From the NCBI GenBank assembly GCA_963736715.1, contig CAVTQA010000013.1, forward strand, positions 1 through 64,000: a stretch of DNA of 64,000 nucleotides. Reading direction: 5' to 3'. Source of the stretch: AP-15 sp963736715 (GTDB lineage Bacteria; Pseudomonadota; Alphaproteobacteria; ATCC43930; CGMCC-115725). Under the pieces are notes generated by a model. It did not search any database, was not told the DNA's origin, and saw only the letters and a list, made by a program, of their open reading frames with translations. Shown piece after piece: positions 44,670 to 53,717 of the stretch. Made by a program: the position numbers and the translations under genes. Within the stretch, counting starts at the first letter, position 1, and each line of letters begins with the position of its first letter.

Positions 44670-45746
44670 ATCTCGCGGATGCGCGGGAGGACCTTCTTCC
44701 CGAACAGTTCGAGGGCGCGCATCATGCCGTCGAGATTGCCGGTGCCGGGATCTTGCAGCGAGATGTCGACCACCCCGGCGCCAACCTCCTGGCGGCAGCG
44801 CCGGAGCTGTTCGATGACCCGGTCGGGACCGCCGCAGAAGCTGATCGGCAACACGCCGCCGACGTTGGCGGGCCGCCTCTCGCCGGCAATGTTGCGCGTC
44901 GTGTCCGACTGCAGCAGCGCATCGCGCAATCCGGCGCGCACCGGGAACGGTGCTTGCTTATCGCGCCGGCGCAGAGCCTCCTCAGCCTCCTCGTCGGTCT
45001 CGCCGAGGATCATATTGGCGCGGTAGATGATGTCGTCCGGCCCCGGCTCCCAGCCATAGCGGGCGCATTGCTCGCGGTAGTAATGCGCCGATTTCGCCAT
45101 CAGCTCGAATGTCCCGTAGGAGAGGCCGATGCCGAGCCGGTGGCGCGCGGCAAATTCGCCGGCTTCCGCGCTGGTGCCGAGGGCATAGGTCGGCGGGTGC
45201 GGCTGAGATTGCGGGCGCGGCCAGACCGACACGGTGCGGTACTGGAAATAGCGCCCTTGCCAGCCGAAGGGTTGCGGCTCGGTCCACGCCTTTAGGATCA
45301 GCTCCATTCCCTCGTCGGTGCGCTCGCGCAATTCCTTCGGGTTGAGGTCGTAGCTCAGATATTCGTTGGTCGTGCCGCGCAACAGCCCGACGACGATCCG
45401 CCCCGGCGCCATGGTGTCGAGCATCGCGAGCTTCCTCGGCGATGCGGATCGGGTTGCTGACCGGCACGATCGGCCCGAGCAGGGCGATTTTTATCTTGTC
45501 GACCCGCGCCGCGAGATAGGCGGCGGAGACGGCCGGCGACGGCGTCAGGATGCGCGGCGAATAATGGTGCTCGGAGACGCTGACCCAGTCGAAGCCGAGT
45601 TCCTCGACAAATCGCACTCGCTCGACCATGCCGCGATAGGCTTCGGCTCCGGTTTCGGGATTGTAGGAACCGGCCGGCACCGGCCATTCGCGTGGCAGGT
45701 CCGGCGGCGGGACATATCGGCCCGTTTCGAAATAGGAGACTTTCAT
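44666..45746 (-). pseudogene. LLM-class flavin-dependent oxidoreductase, frameshifted
   Basis: A luciferase-like monooxygenase in two frames: the N-terminal part MKVSYFETGRYVPPPDLPRE, then EELGFDWVSVSEHHYSPRIL and NPIRIAEE, and the rest LAMLDTMAPGRIVVGLLRGT, EYLSYDLNPKELRERTDEGM and RRCRQEVGAGVVDISLQDPG. The break is at 45431, where one extra base (GCTCGC for CTCGC) separates AEE from LAMLD. Correction gives 359 residues. It would use reduced flavin and oxygen on an unknown substrate. Its downstream partner is the alpha/beta hydrolase, joined by a four-base overlap. Confidence 0.85.
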
Positions 45747-46283
45747 GGCTCAAGCCCGTGAAATCGCAGGCGGGGCGGTCCCTTGTTGCCGCCGCTCGAC
45801 GTCGCGTACGGCACACCTTGGATCTGCCAGCCGGTCCGCCAAATTACCCGTGTGGCCCGTCGCCGTCCATGTGTTCAGAGAGGCGCCCCATTTCGGTAGC
45901 TCGTATGCACGCCTCGACAGGCCTAGCGGGCGGGTTTGAGAAGGCCTTGCCGACAACACCCTTACCAAAACAAAAACGTCAGGAACCGCTTTTCCTCGCC
46001 AAGGTTGACATGGACAGCGTCTTAGACGACTAAAATCCAACGGTTTCGATGAACCGACACCACCGGTGTTCGGGGGAAGGCTCCGATGGTTCGGGGGATA
46101 GGGTAGCTTGCTGCGCGCCTGCCGCAGCCATTTCGGTTGGTTTGCGGGCAATTGGCCGGCGAGCCTGCGACATCGGGGATCGATGGCTTATCTAACGTTT
46201 GACTCTTCCGCGCAGGTAAAGAAGGCTAGGCTGGCAAGGGTCACTAAAGTCCTTCCTGGGATTGCGGATTTTGTTCTTACGCT
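45747..46283. other. Gene-free region upstream of the polyketide synthase
   Basis: About 537 bp between the divergent flavoprotein and polyketide synthase genes. Only short frames without protein character are present. A promoter-like pair with a palindrome near 46005-46036 is listed separately. The region just before the synthase ATG has no strong ribosome site, which is unusual for so long a gene. Confidence 0.55.
46005..46036 (+). promoter_or_regulatory. Possible promoter and operator upstream of the polyketide synthase
   Basis: TTGACA (46005-46010) is a perfect -35 box. Downstream candidates for -10 are GACTAA (46028-46033, 17 bp spacer) or TAAAAT (46031-46036, 20 bp spacer), neither ideal. 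Between them is CGTCTTAGACG (46018-46028), an 11-bp palindrome that would suit a small repressor. It lies about 250 bp before the synthase start, leaving a long untranslated leader. The pairing is seen; its use is a guess. Confidence 0.3.
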
Positions 46284-49200
46284 ATGACTGACGAATCCAT
46301 AGCGATCGTCGGAGCGTCCTGTCGATTCCCCGGGGCCGAAAACCTCGACGAGTTCTGGCAGCTGCTCGCATCGGCGGGCGATGCGGTCTCCGAGGTCGAC
46401 GACCGGCGCTGGTCGACACGCTTCTATTACCATCCCGATCGCAGCGAGCCGGGCAAGAGCTATACTTGGTCTGCCGGGCTGATCTCCGGCGTCGACCTGT
46501 TCGAGCCTTCGTTTTTCGGCATCTCGCCGCGCGAAGCCGCGCAGATGGATCCTCAGCAGCGGCTCCTGCTGGAACTCGCGTGGCACGCATTCGAAGACGC
46601 CGGCATTCCGCCCAGCAAGATGTCGGGCAGCGCTATGGGCGTCTATATTGGCGCTTCTGCGACCGATTATTCCGATCTGAGATTAGGAGATCCGGCGGGT
46701 GCCAATTCCTATTTTATGACCGGGAGCACCCTCAGCGTTCTAGCAAACCGAATATCCTACGTTTTCGATCTGCGCGGACCGAGCCTTGCCGTCGACACGG
46801 CGTGCTCGTCCTCGCTGGTCGCCCTTCACCATGCCTGCGAGGCAATTCGCAGCAAAAGAATCGGCGGCGCCATCGTCGGTGGCGTCAACCTCCTGCTCGC
46901 GCCCTACCCATTTATCGGGTTCTCGCGCGCTTCGATGCTCTCCCGACGAGGTCGCTGCTTTGCTTTTGACGAGAGGGCTGACGGCTATGTTCGCAGCGAG
47001 GGCGGCGCGGTCATAATTCTAAAGCCGCTCAGGGAGGCGATCGCCGACAAGGATCCGATCCGAGCGGTGATACGGGCTTCCGCGGTCAATTCCGACGGTC
47101 GCACGATCGGTCTGTCGCTCCCGAGCGAGTCGGCGCAGGCGGCTCTGCTGCGCGCGGTGTATCGGTCCGCCGGAATTGCTCCGGACGATCTCGCATTTTT
47201 CGAGATGCACGGCACGGGCACGGCGGCGGGCGACCCGATCGAGGCCGCCGCGGTAGGACATTCTCTGGGACAGAGCCGGTCTATGCCGCTGCCCATCGGA
47301 TCGGTAAAGACCAATATCGGCCATCTGGAGCCGGCGTCAGGTATGGCCGGGCTGCTCAAGGCGGCGCTCGCTCTCGATCGGGAAATCATCCCACCCACCA
47401 TCCACTGCGAGAAGCCCAACCCGAAAATACCGTTCGAGGCACTGAACCTGAGGCTGGTGCGCAATATCGAGCCGGTCAAGGCACCCGAGGGGGCTTACGC
47501 CGGCGTCAACTCTTTCGGGTTTGGCGGGACCAATGCCCACGTCGTGCTGGCCCGACCGACCCGGTGCGAGGAGGCATCGGCAGCAGGGCCGCTGCCCCCG
47601 CTCGTCATCTCGGCAAAGACCGAGGCATCGCTGCGATCCCTCGTTCAGAGCTGGCGCACGGCGCTTGTCAAGGTTTCGCCCGAGCGGGCGCCGATGCTGC
47701 TGCGGGCGGCCGCCCGCGGGCGCGACCATCATCCGCACCGACTGGTCGCGCTCTCACAAGATCCGGCGTCCATGGCGCAGACGCTCGCCGGGTTTCTCAA
47801 CGACGAGCCGACGCCTTCCCTCATCGCGGGTACCGGAGTTCGGGAAGGCAAGCTGGCATTCGTCTTTTCGGGCAACGGGGCGCAATTCGCCGGCATGGGG
47901 CGCGATGCATTACGCAACAACGCGGCCTTCCGTGGCGCAATTGAAGATCTTGATCGAATACTTCGGCCGGAACTCGGCTGGTCCGTCGTTGCGTTTCTCG
48001 AAGGTGGCGCCGATGCCGGAGCGATGGCGCGGGCGGACATCGCGCAGCCGCTCCTCTTCGCCGTGCAGGTCGGCATCGTCGAGGCATTGCGCGAGGTCGG
48101 TATCAGCGCCTCAGGATACCTCGGCCACAGTGTCGGCGAGATTGCGTCGGCGTGGGCAGCGGGTGCGCTATCCCTCGAAGAAGCCGGCCGGGTGGTTGTA
48201 GCGCGCAGCCGGCAACAGCAGCGCACACAGGGTAAGGGCCGCATGGCGGCACTGGCGCTCGCTCCGGACGGGGCACGCGAGTTTCTCGACGGACTCGATA
48301 GTCCGGCCGAGATCGCCGCCGTCAACGCCACGCATTCGGTGACCGTCTCTGGACCCAGCGCAGAGATCGAGCGTTTGGAAACCGAGGCCAAACGCCGCGG
48401 CCAATGGTTTCGCCGGCTCGATCTCGATTTTGCATTTCACTCGAGACAGATGGATCCGATCCGCGAGGATCTGCTCGAGAGCCTGAGCGGCCTTTCATCC
48501 AGACACCCGACGGTGAGGCTGGTATCGACGGTGACCGGTGAGGCGGTTGAGGACGCTTCGCTCGACGCGGGCTACTGGTGGCGCAATATCCGCAACCCGG
48601 TCCGCTTCGCCGAGGCCACCGCATTCCTCACCGCCGAAGGCTATCGCATTTTTCTCGAGATCGGCCCGACGGCAATTCTGCAGTCCTATCTGACCGATGC
48701 GCTACGGGCGGCAAAGGTGGATGGACGCGTGCTAGCCACCCTTTCGCGCAAGCCGTCTGATGACGACCCGTTTCCCGCAATTGCCGCCAATTGCCACGTC
48801 TCCGGATGCGACTTTACGAAATCCCCCCTCTTCGATGGGATCGCCGATCCACGCGGGCTGCCGCTCTACCCTTGGGATCGCCAGAGCTTCTGGTTTGGCC
48901 TCACCGCCGAGGCCGCCGATCCGGTAAATCCGCCCTTCGAGCACCCGCTTCTCGGGTTTCGCCAGCGCGGTCCGGTCCCGTGGTGGATCAACCATCTCGA
49001 CGATCAGGTGCTACCGTGGATCGGCGACCATGCGATCGAAGGCGTACCGGTTCTTCCGGCGGCCGGGATTCTGGAGATGGCTTGCGCTGCTGCGAGAGCA
49101 CAGTGGCCGGACGCGCCTGTGCTCGAACTGCGCGATCTCGAAGTGCGCCGCCCGGTGCCATTCGACAAGGGTCGAATGCGCGAGATGCACGCCGTGATCG

Positions 49201-52200
49201 GCTCGGAGGAAGGCGATTGGGAGCTGGCGAGCCGCGTGCGCCTATCGAACGAACCATTGACGGTTCATGCGGTTGGACGTCTCGGCGCAGAAACCGATAC
49301 CCGCCGGACGCTGCGCTCTTCGGATAGCGGACCCACTCGCCGGAGGATCGACGAGCAGACCCTCTACGACCTGGCGCGGCGCGCAGGGCTTGATTATGGC
49401 GCTCGGTTCCGAACCGTGAGCCTGATCGAAATCACTGGACCGGAGGCGGCGGTCGCATATCTCGATCCCGCGCCGGTCGCCGAAGATGTCGAGCCCTATC
49501 TGGTTCACCCTGCCTTGCTCGATGGTGCGTTGCAGGCGCTGATCGGGCTCTTGGCCGAAGGCCGGGATCAGGTTCGGGGTAAGAGCTTTCTCCCTTGGCG
49601 GTTCGGTCGCGTGCGGTTTTTAGCTCCGTTCGGACGGCTTCCCCGGCGCGCTGAATTGCGACTTACCCGGATCGGCATCCGGTCCGTATCCGCCGACATC
49701 GCGCTCTGCGACGGAGACGGCAATCTCGTGGCTGAACTGGTGGAGTGCTGGTTCCGTGGGGTCGAGCTGGCACGCGGGGGGTCGATCGACGAGCGCGCCC
49801 TACGCGTCGATCTCGTTCCCGTGCCGCTGACCGAGTTTGCTGCTGCCTCCGTATTAGAACGTGTCGGCGCGCTGATTTTACGTCTTGCCGATGCTCGGGA
49901 GCCGGACCCCGCGCGGCGCGAACAGGCTCTGCTGCTCGATGCGCTGATAGGCTCGATCGCGCTTCGATCGATGACGGGCATCGTCGATGCCGGCCGTACT
50001 TTCACGATCGAAGAGCTTGTCGAGACCGGCCTGCTCGCGCCGGCTTCCGGCGAACTTGCTGAATGGGCGCTACGCCTGCTCGAACGGTTCGGTGCTGCCT
50101 CCGAGACCGGATCGGAATGGCGGATAGAGGCGACAACCGACCTGCCCGATACCGAGGAAGTCTGGCGCCTGCTGCTCGCGGATGCGCCGGATTTGGTTGC
50201 GGAGCTCGCCCTCGCAGCCGCCGCCGTCAGCAACCTTCCGAACATTCTCGCGGGCGGGCCGCGGTCGCCCGACGCCTTACTCGCTCCGATGACGGAGCAT
50301 CTGCTCCACTCCTCGCCAGCGAGCGCCGCCAGTGTCGGCCTGCTGTGCGATACGCTCCAGGAGATTGCAACGAGTTGGCCCCGCGGCCGACGGCTGCGCA
50401 TTCTAGAGCTCGGCGCGATCGGAGGTGGGGCGACCCGCCGAGTGCTCGACCGTCTGGCGCAATCCGGCTCCGCTTTCAGCTATGTCGCGACCAGTGGTGA
50501 TGCCGAGCAAAGTGCTCGACTGTCGTTCCTGGCGGAGTTGTTCGACGGGGTTTCCGCCCGCCGGTGGTCACCGCAGGATGGAACGGAAGCGCTGGATCAG
50601 ACTGGCTTCGACATAATCCTGGCGGTTAACACTTGTGCGTGCCTGCAGCTCGACGCCAACGGTTTCGCGGATCTGCGGAAGCTTCTCGCCCCCAACGGCG
50701 TTTTTGTCGCGGTCGAGCCCGAGCCGAACCCGCTTTGGGACATGGTATTTGGCCAGAGCCCGGGATGGTGGCAGGCGGGGTCGCGGGCGAGCGATGGATC
50801 GCCTCTGCGTTCTGCCGACGAGTGGCGTACCGAACTCGCGGCGGCGGGGTTCCGGTCTGCCGATGCGGCATCGGGCTCCTGGACACCGTGGCCGTGGACG
50901 GTGGTCTGGGGTACGGCCCCGCCCAGCGAGAAGGCTTCTTACTCGGATCCGGGCGAACCGCGTTCCATCTTGGCCGTCGCCGGCGATGCGGTGCTCGCCG
51001 CCGTGGTGCGTGATTGCCTCCGCGAGGCTGGCCACCGCGTTAAGCTCGCTGGTCAGGCAGAGGCGTTGGCCGAAGAATCGCAGGATCAACGCGGTAGCGA
51101 TGCGTTGCCGCCGACTATTCTCTTCATGGCTGACGGATCGCGTCCCGGTGACCCGCCCGAACTCGCCTCTCAGCAAATTGCTGCATTGGCGCAAATCGCG
51201 ACACAGGCCGCAGAGCGCCGCTCAGAGCTTTGGGTCATCACCTCTGACGCCCAGCAGTCGTCAAAGATGGGCGAAACGTCGGGTCTCGTTGGTGGCGCGA
51301 TATGGAGTTTCGCACGCGTGCTCGCCAACGAGATGCCGCGGCTCTCGCTGCGCCTCGTCGATTTCCCGGCAACCCTGGCGGCGAATGATCGCGCCCGGCA
51401 AATCGCCGCCGAGCTGTCGGCCTCCAGCACTGAAGACGAGATTGTCTGGACACCCGAAGGACGGCACGTGCTGCGGGTACGCCGTGGTCTTCCGCCGCGA
51501 TTGGCCGATCCCTCCGACGTCCTGACGCTGGGCAGCCGCCATCCCGGAGGTCTCGACTCTCTCGGATGGGAGATCGGGCCGCCACGATCCGTCGGTCCCG
51601 GCCAAGTCGAGGTCGAGGTGCATGCTGCGGGACTCAATTTCCGCGACATGATGTGGGCAATGGGGCTGCTGCCCGAAGAAGCGCTGATCGACGGGTTTGC
51701 CGGACCCACCTTCGGGTTGGAATGCGCCGGCATCATCAGCTCGATCGGCTCGAATGTGGAAGGTTGGGCGGTCGGCGATCGGGTCATGGGGTTTGCCCCT
51801 GCCTCGCTCAGCACGCGCGTTGTGACAATGGCGGATGCGCTGACCTCGATCCCCCCGGGAATGAGTTTTGCGGCGGCCGCAACCATTCCGGTAACCTTCG
51901 TCACCGTCACGTACGCGCTGGGGCATCTTGCAAAGCTTGCACCCGCGGAGCACGTCCTCGTTCATGCCGCCGGCGGAGGCGTGGGGCTTGCCGCGATCCA
52001 GTACGCCAAGCATTGCGGCGCGATTGTGATCGCCACGGCCGGATCGGAGGTGAAGCGATCGTTCCTTCGCCTGGCCGGCGCCGATCATGTCCTCGACTCG
52101 CGCGATCTCGGGTTCTGCAATGAGGTGCGTGAGATCACCGGGGGGCAGGGCGTCGATGTGGTGCTCAACTCGCTGAGCGGCGAGGCGATGGAGCGCAGCC

Positions 52201-53714
52201 TGGAGGTTCTTAGACCATTTGGCCGCTTCCTCGAACTCGGGAAACGGGATCTGTACCTCAACCGGCGCATTCACTTGCGGCCGCTGCGTCAGAACATCTC
52301 GTATTTCGCGATCGACATCGACCAGCTACCGACGCGCCGGCCGGACTTGGCCCGTGACCTCTTGCGCGAGGTGTCCGCGGCCCTCACCGAGGGGGCTATC
52401 CGGCCGCTGGCTCATCGGATTTTCTCGTTTGGCGAACTTGACGACGCGATCCGACTGATGCAGTCGTCGGGTCATATCGGCAAGCTCGTGCTCGAACCGC
52501 GCGCCAATGCCGGCGTGCGGCTTCGCGAGCCGCCGGAGATAACCCTGCGGCGCGACGGAACCTATCTCGTCACCGGCGGCGTCGAAGGGTTCGGGTTCGA
52601 GGCCGCGCGGTGGCTGGTCGCGCACGGTGCCGGCTCGATCGCACTGATCGGCCGCCGCGGGTCGGCCACCCCAGGATGCCACGCGAGGATTGAAGAACTC
52701 GAAGCCGCCGGCGCCGAGGTCCGCGTGTACCGCGCAGATGTCGCCGACCGCGCTTCCTTGGCCGGGGTCCTCGAGGCCATCCGGGCGGCTCAGCCGCCGC
52801 TCCGCGGCATTGTGCACGCTGCCTCGGCGATCGACGACGGTCTCGCCTCGGAAATCGAGATTGAGCGGCTGCAAGCGGTGCTTCGGCCAAAACTCGGCGG
52901 GGCGTTGGCTCTCGAAGCCCTGACCCGGGACGATCCCATCGATTTGTTCTTGCTGTTCTCCTCAGCGACGACTTTGGTCGGCGCACCTGCGCAAGGCGCC
53001 TACGTGGCAGCGAATACTGCCCTCGAAGCCTTGGCGCGGCGCCGCCGGGCTGAGGGACGGCCGGCGCTCGCCGTCGCCTGGGGTCCGATCGCCGATGCCG
53101 GCTATCTGGCCGGGAGGCCGGAGACCCGTGATGCGCTCGCGCGCCGGCTCGGCGCGAAACCAACCTCCGCGGCCGAAGCACTGGCCGGACTGCCCGCGAT
53201 GATTGCGAGCGGTTTGCCCGTTGTCGCCTTCGCCGAAACCAATTGGAGCGAAGCTCGGCGTTTTCTGCCGATCCTCGCCAGCCCGCTGTTTTCGGAAGCC
53301 CGCACGCGCGGTTCGGCATCCTCCTCGGACGAGTCACTCAACGAGCAAATCGCCGGTCTCGATCCGGACGCCGCACTTGCCCTGCTCAAAACCGTGGTTG
53401 CCGGGGAAGCGGCGACCATTTTGCGGCTGCCGGCGAGCGGGATCGACCCGCTTCGTCCGCTTTCGGAAATGGGGATGGACTCGTTGATGGCGGTCGAGCT
53501 TCGCCTCGCTCTCGAAAGCCGGCTGCGGGTGGATCTGCCGCTGGTTTCGCTCGCCGAAGGAACGAGCGTAGCGTCGATTGCGGGGCGGCTTGCCACAGCG
53601 ATCTCGACCGGACCGAAAGACGGTGGACTGATCGCCCTGGTCGCACGTCACGAGGGCATGGATGAGTTGCCCTCTCCCGCAATGGTCGAGCCGAAATCGG
53701 TGGCCGCGGAATAG
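46284..53714 (+). CDS. Highly reducing type I polyketide synthase (KS-AT-DH-MT-KR0-ER-KR-ACP)
   Basis: A 2476-residue single-module synthase. KS: residues 1-425 with Cys174 (DTACSSSL), HGTGTAAGDP and TNIGHLEP. AT: Ser616 (GHSVGE); AFHSRQMD suggests malonyl-CoA. DH: His916 (DHAIEGVPVLP) and Asp1080 (HPALLDGALQ). MT: SAM-binding motif near 1375 (ILELGAIGGGAT), a slightly altered form, so methylation is uncertain. A non-catalytic KR-like part follows. ER: about 1743-2074, HAAGGGVGLAAIQ. KR: TGGVEGFG near 2091 and Tyr2240 (AYVAAN). ACP: Ser2400 (GMDSLMAVELR). There is no thioesterase or other release domain. The layout is that of iterative fungal highly reducing synthases and would build a saturated chain. 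The alpha-oxoamine synthase gene begins 3 bp later and is the likely release enzyme. Confidence 0.93.
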   Translation: MTDESIAIVGASCRFPGAENLDEFWQLLASAGDAVSEVDDRRWSTRFYYHPDRSEPGKSYTWSAGLISGVDLFEPSFFGISPREAAQMDPQQRLLLELAWHAFEDAGIPPSKMSGSAMGVYIGASATDYSDLRLGDPAGANSYFMTGSTLSVLANRISYVFDLRGPSLAVDTACSSSLVALHHACEAIRSKRIGGAIVGGVNLLLAPYPFIGFSRASMLSRRGRCFAFDERADGYVRSEGGAVIILKPLREAIADKDPIRAVIRASAVNSDGRTIGLSLPSESAQAALLRAVYRSAGIAPDDLAFFEMHGTGTAAGDPIEAAAVGHSLGQSRSMPLPIGSVKTNIGHLEPASGMAGLLKAALALDREIIPPTIHCEKPNPKIPFEALNLRLVRNIEPVKAPEGAYAGVNSFGFGGTNAHVVLARPTRCEEASAAGPLPPLVISAKTEASLRSLVQSWRTALVKVSPERAPMLLRAAARGRDHHPHRLVALSQDPASMAQTLAGFLNDEPTPSLIAGTGVREGKLAFVFSGNGAQFAGMGRDALRNNAAFRGAIEDLDRILRPELGWSVVAFLEGGADAGAMARADIAQPLLFAVQVGIVEALREVGISASGYLGHSVGEIASAWAAGALSLEEAGRVVVARSRQQQRTQGKGRMAALALAPDGAREFLDGLDSPAEIAAVNATHSVTVSGPSAEIERLETEAKRRGQWFRRLDLDFAFHSRQMDPIREDLLESLSGLSSRHPTVRLVSTVTGEAVEDASLDAGYWWRNIRNPVRFAEATAFLTAEGYRIFLEIGPTAILQSYLTDALRAAKVDGRVLATLSRKPSDDDPFPAIAANCHVSGCDFTKSPLFDGIADPRGLPLYPWDRQSFWFGLTAEAADPVNPPFEHPLLGFRQRGPVPWWINHLDDQVLPWIGDHAIEGVPVLPAAGILEMACAAARAQWPDAPVLELRDLEVRRPVPFDKGRMREMHAVIGSEEGDWELASRVRLSNEPLTVHAVGRLGAETDTRRTLRSSDSGPTRRRIDEQTLYDLARRAGLDYGARFRTVSLIEITGPEAAVAYLDPAPVAEDVEPYLVHPALLDGALQALIGLLAEGRDQVRGKSFLPWRFGRVRFLAPFGRLPRRAELRLTRIGIRSVSADIALCDGDGNLVAELVECWFRGVELARGGSIDERALRVDLVPVPLTEFAAASVLERVGALILRLADAREPDPARREQALLLDALIGSIALRSMTGIVDAGRTFTIEELVETGLLAPASGELAEWALRLLERFGAASETGSEWRIEATTDLPDTEEVWRLLLADAPDLVAELALAAAAVSNLPNILAGGPRSPDALLAPMTEHLLHSSPASAASVGLLCDTLQEIATSWPRGRRLRILELGAIGGGATRRVLDRLAQSGSAFSYVATSGDAEQSARLSFLAELFDGVSARRWSPQDGTEALDQTGFDIILAVNTCACLQLDANGFADLRKLLAPNGVFVAVEPEPNPLWDMVFGQSPGWWQAGSRASDGSPLRSADEWRTELAAAGFRSADAASGSWTPWPWTVVWGTAPPSEKASYSDPGEPRSILAVAGDAVLAAVVRDCLREAGHRVKLAGQAEALAEESQDQRGSDALPPTILFMADGSRPGDPPELASQQIAALAQIATQAAERRSELWVITSDAQQSSKMGETSGLVGGAIWSFARVLANEMPRLSLRLVDFPATLAANDRARQIAAELSASSTEDEIVWTPEGRHVLRVRRGLPPRLADPSDVLTLGSRHPGGLDSLGWEIGPPRSVGPGQVEVEVHAAGLNFRDMMWAMGLLPEEALIDGFAGPTFGLECAGIISSIGSNVEGWAVGDRVMGFAPASLSTRVVTMADALTSIPPGMSFAAAATIPVTFVTVTYALGHLAKLAPAEHVLVHAAGGGVGLAAIQYAKHCGAIVIATAGSEVKRSFLRLAGADHVLDSRDLGFCNEVREITGGQGVDVVLNSLSGEAMERSLEVLRPFGRFLELGKRDLYLNRRIHLRPLRQNISYFAIDIDQLPTRRPDLARDLLREVSAALTEGAIRPLAHRIFSFGELDDAIRLMQSSGHIGKLVLEPRANAGVRLREPPEITLRRDGTYLVTGGVEGFGFEAARWLVAHGAGSIALIGRRGSATPGCHARIEELEAAGAEVRVYRADVADRASLAGVLEAIRAAQPPLRGIVHAASAIDDGLASEIEIERLQAVLRPKLGGALALEALTRDDPIDLFLLFSSATTLVGAPAQGAYVAANTALEALARRRRAEGRPALAVAWGPIADAGYLAGRPETRDALARRLGAKPTSAAEALAGLPAMIASGLPVVAFAETNWSEARRFLPILASPLFSEARTRGSASSSDESLNEQIAGLDPDAALALLKTVVAGEAATILRLPASGIDPLRPLSEMGMDSLMAVELRLALESRLRVDLPLVSLAEGTSVASIAGRLATAISTGPKDGGLIALVARHEGMDELPSPAMVEPKSVAAE

Positions 53715-53717
53715 CCG

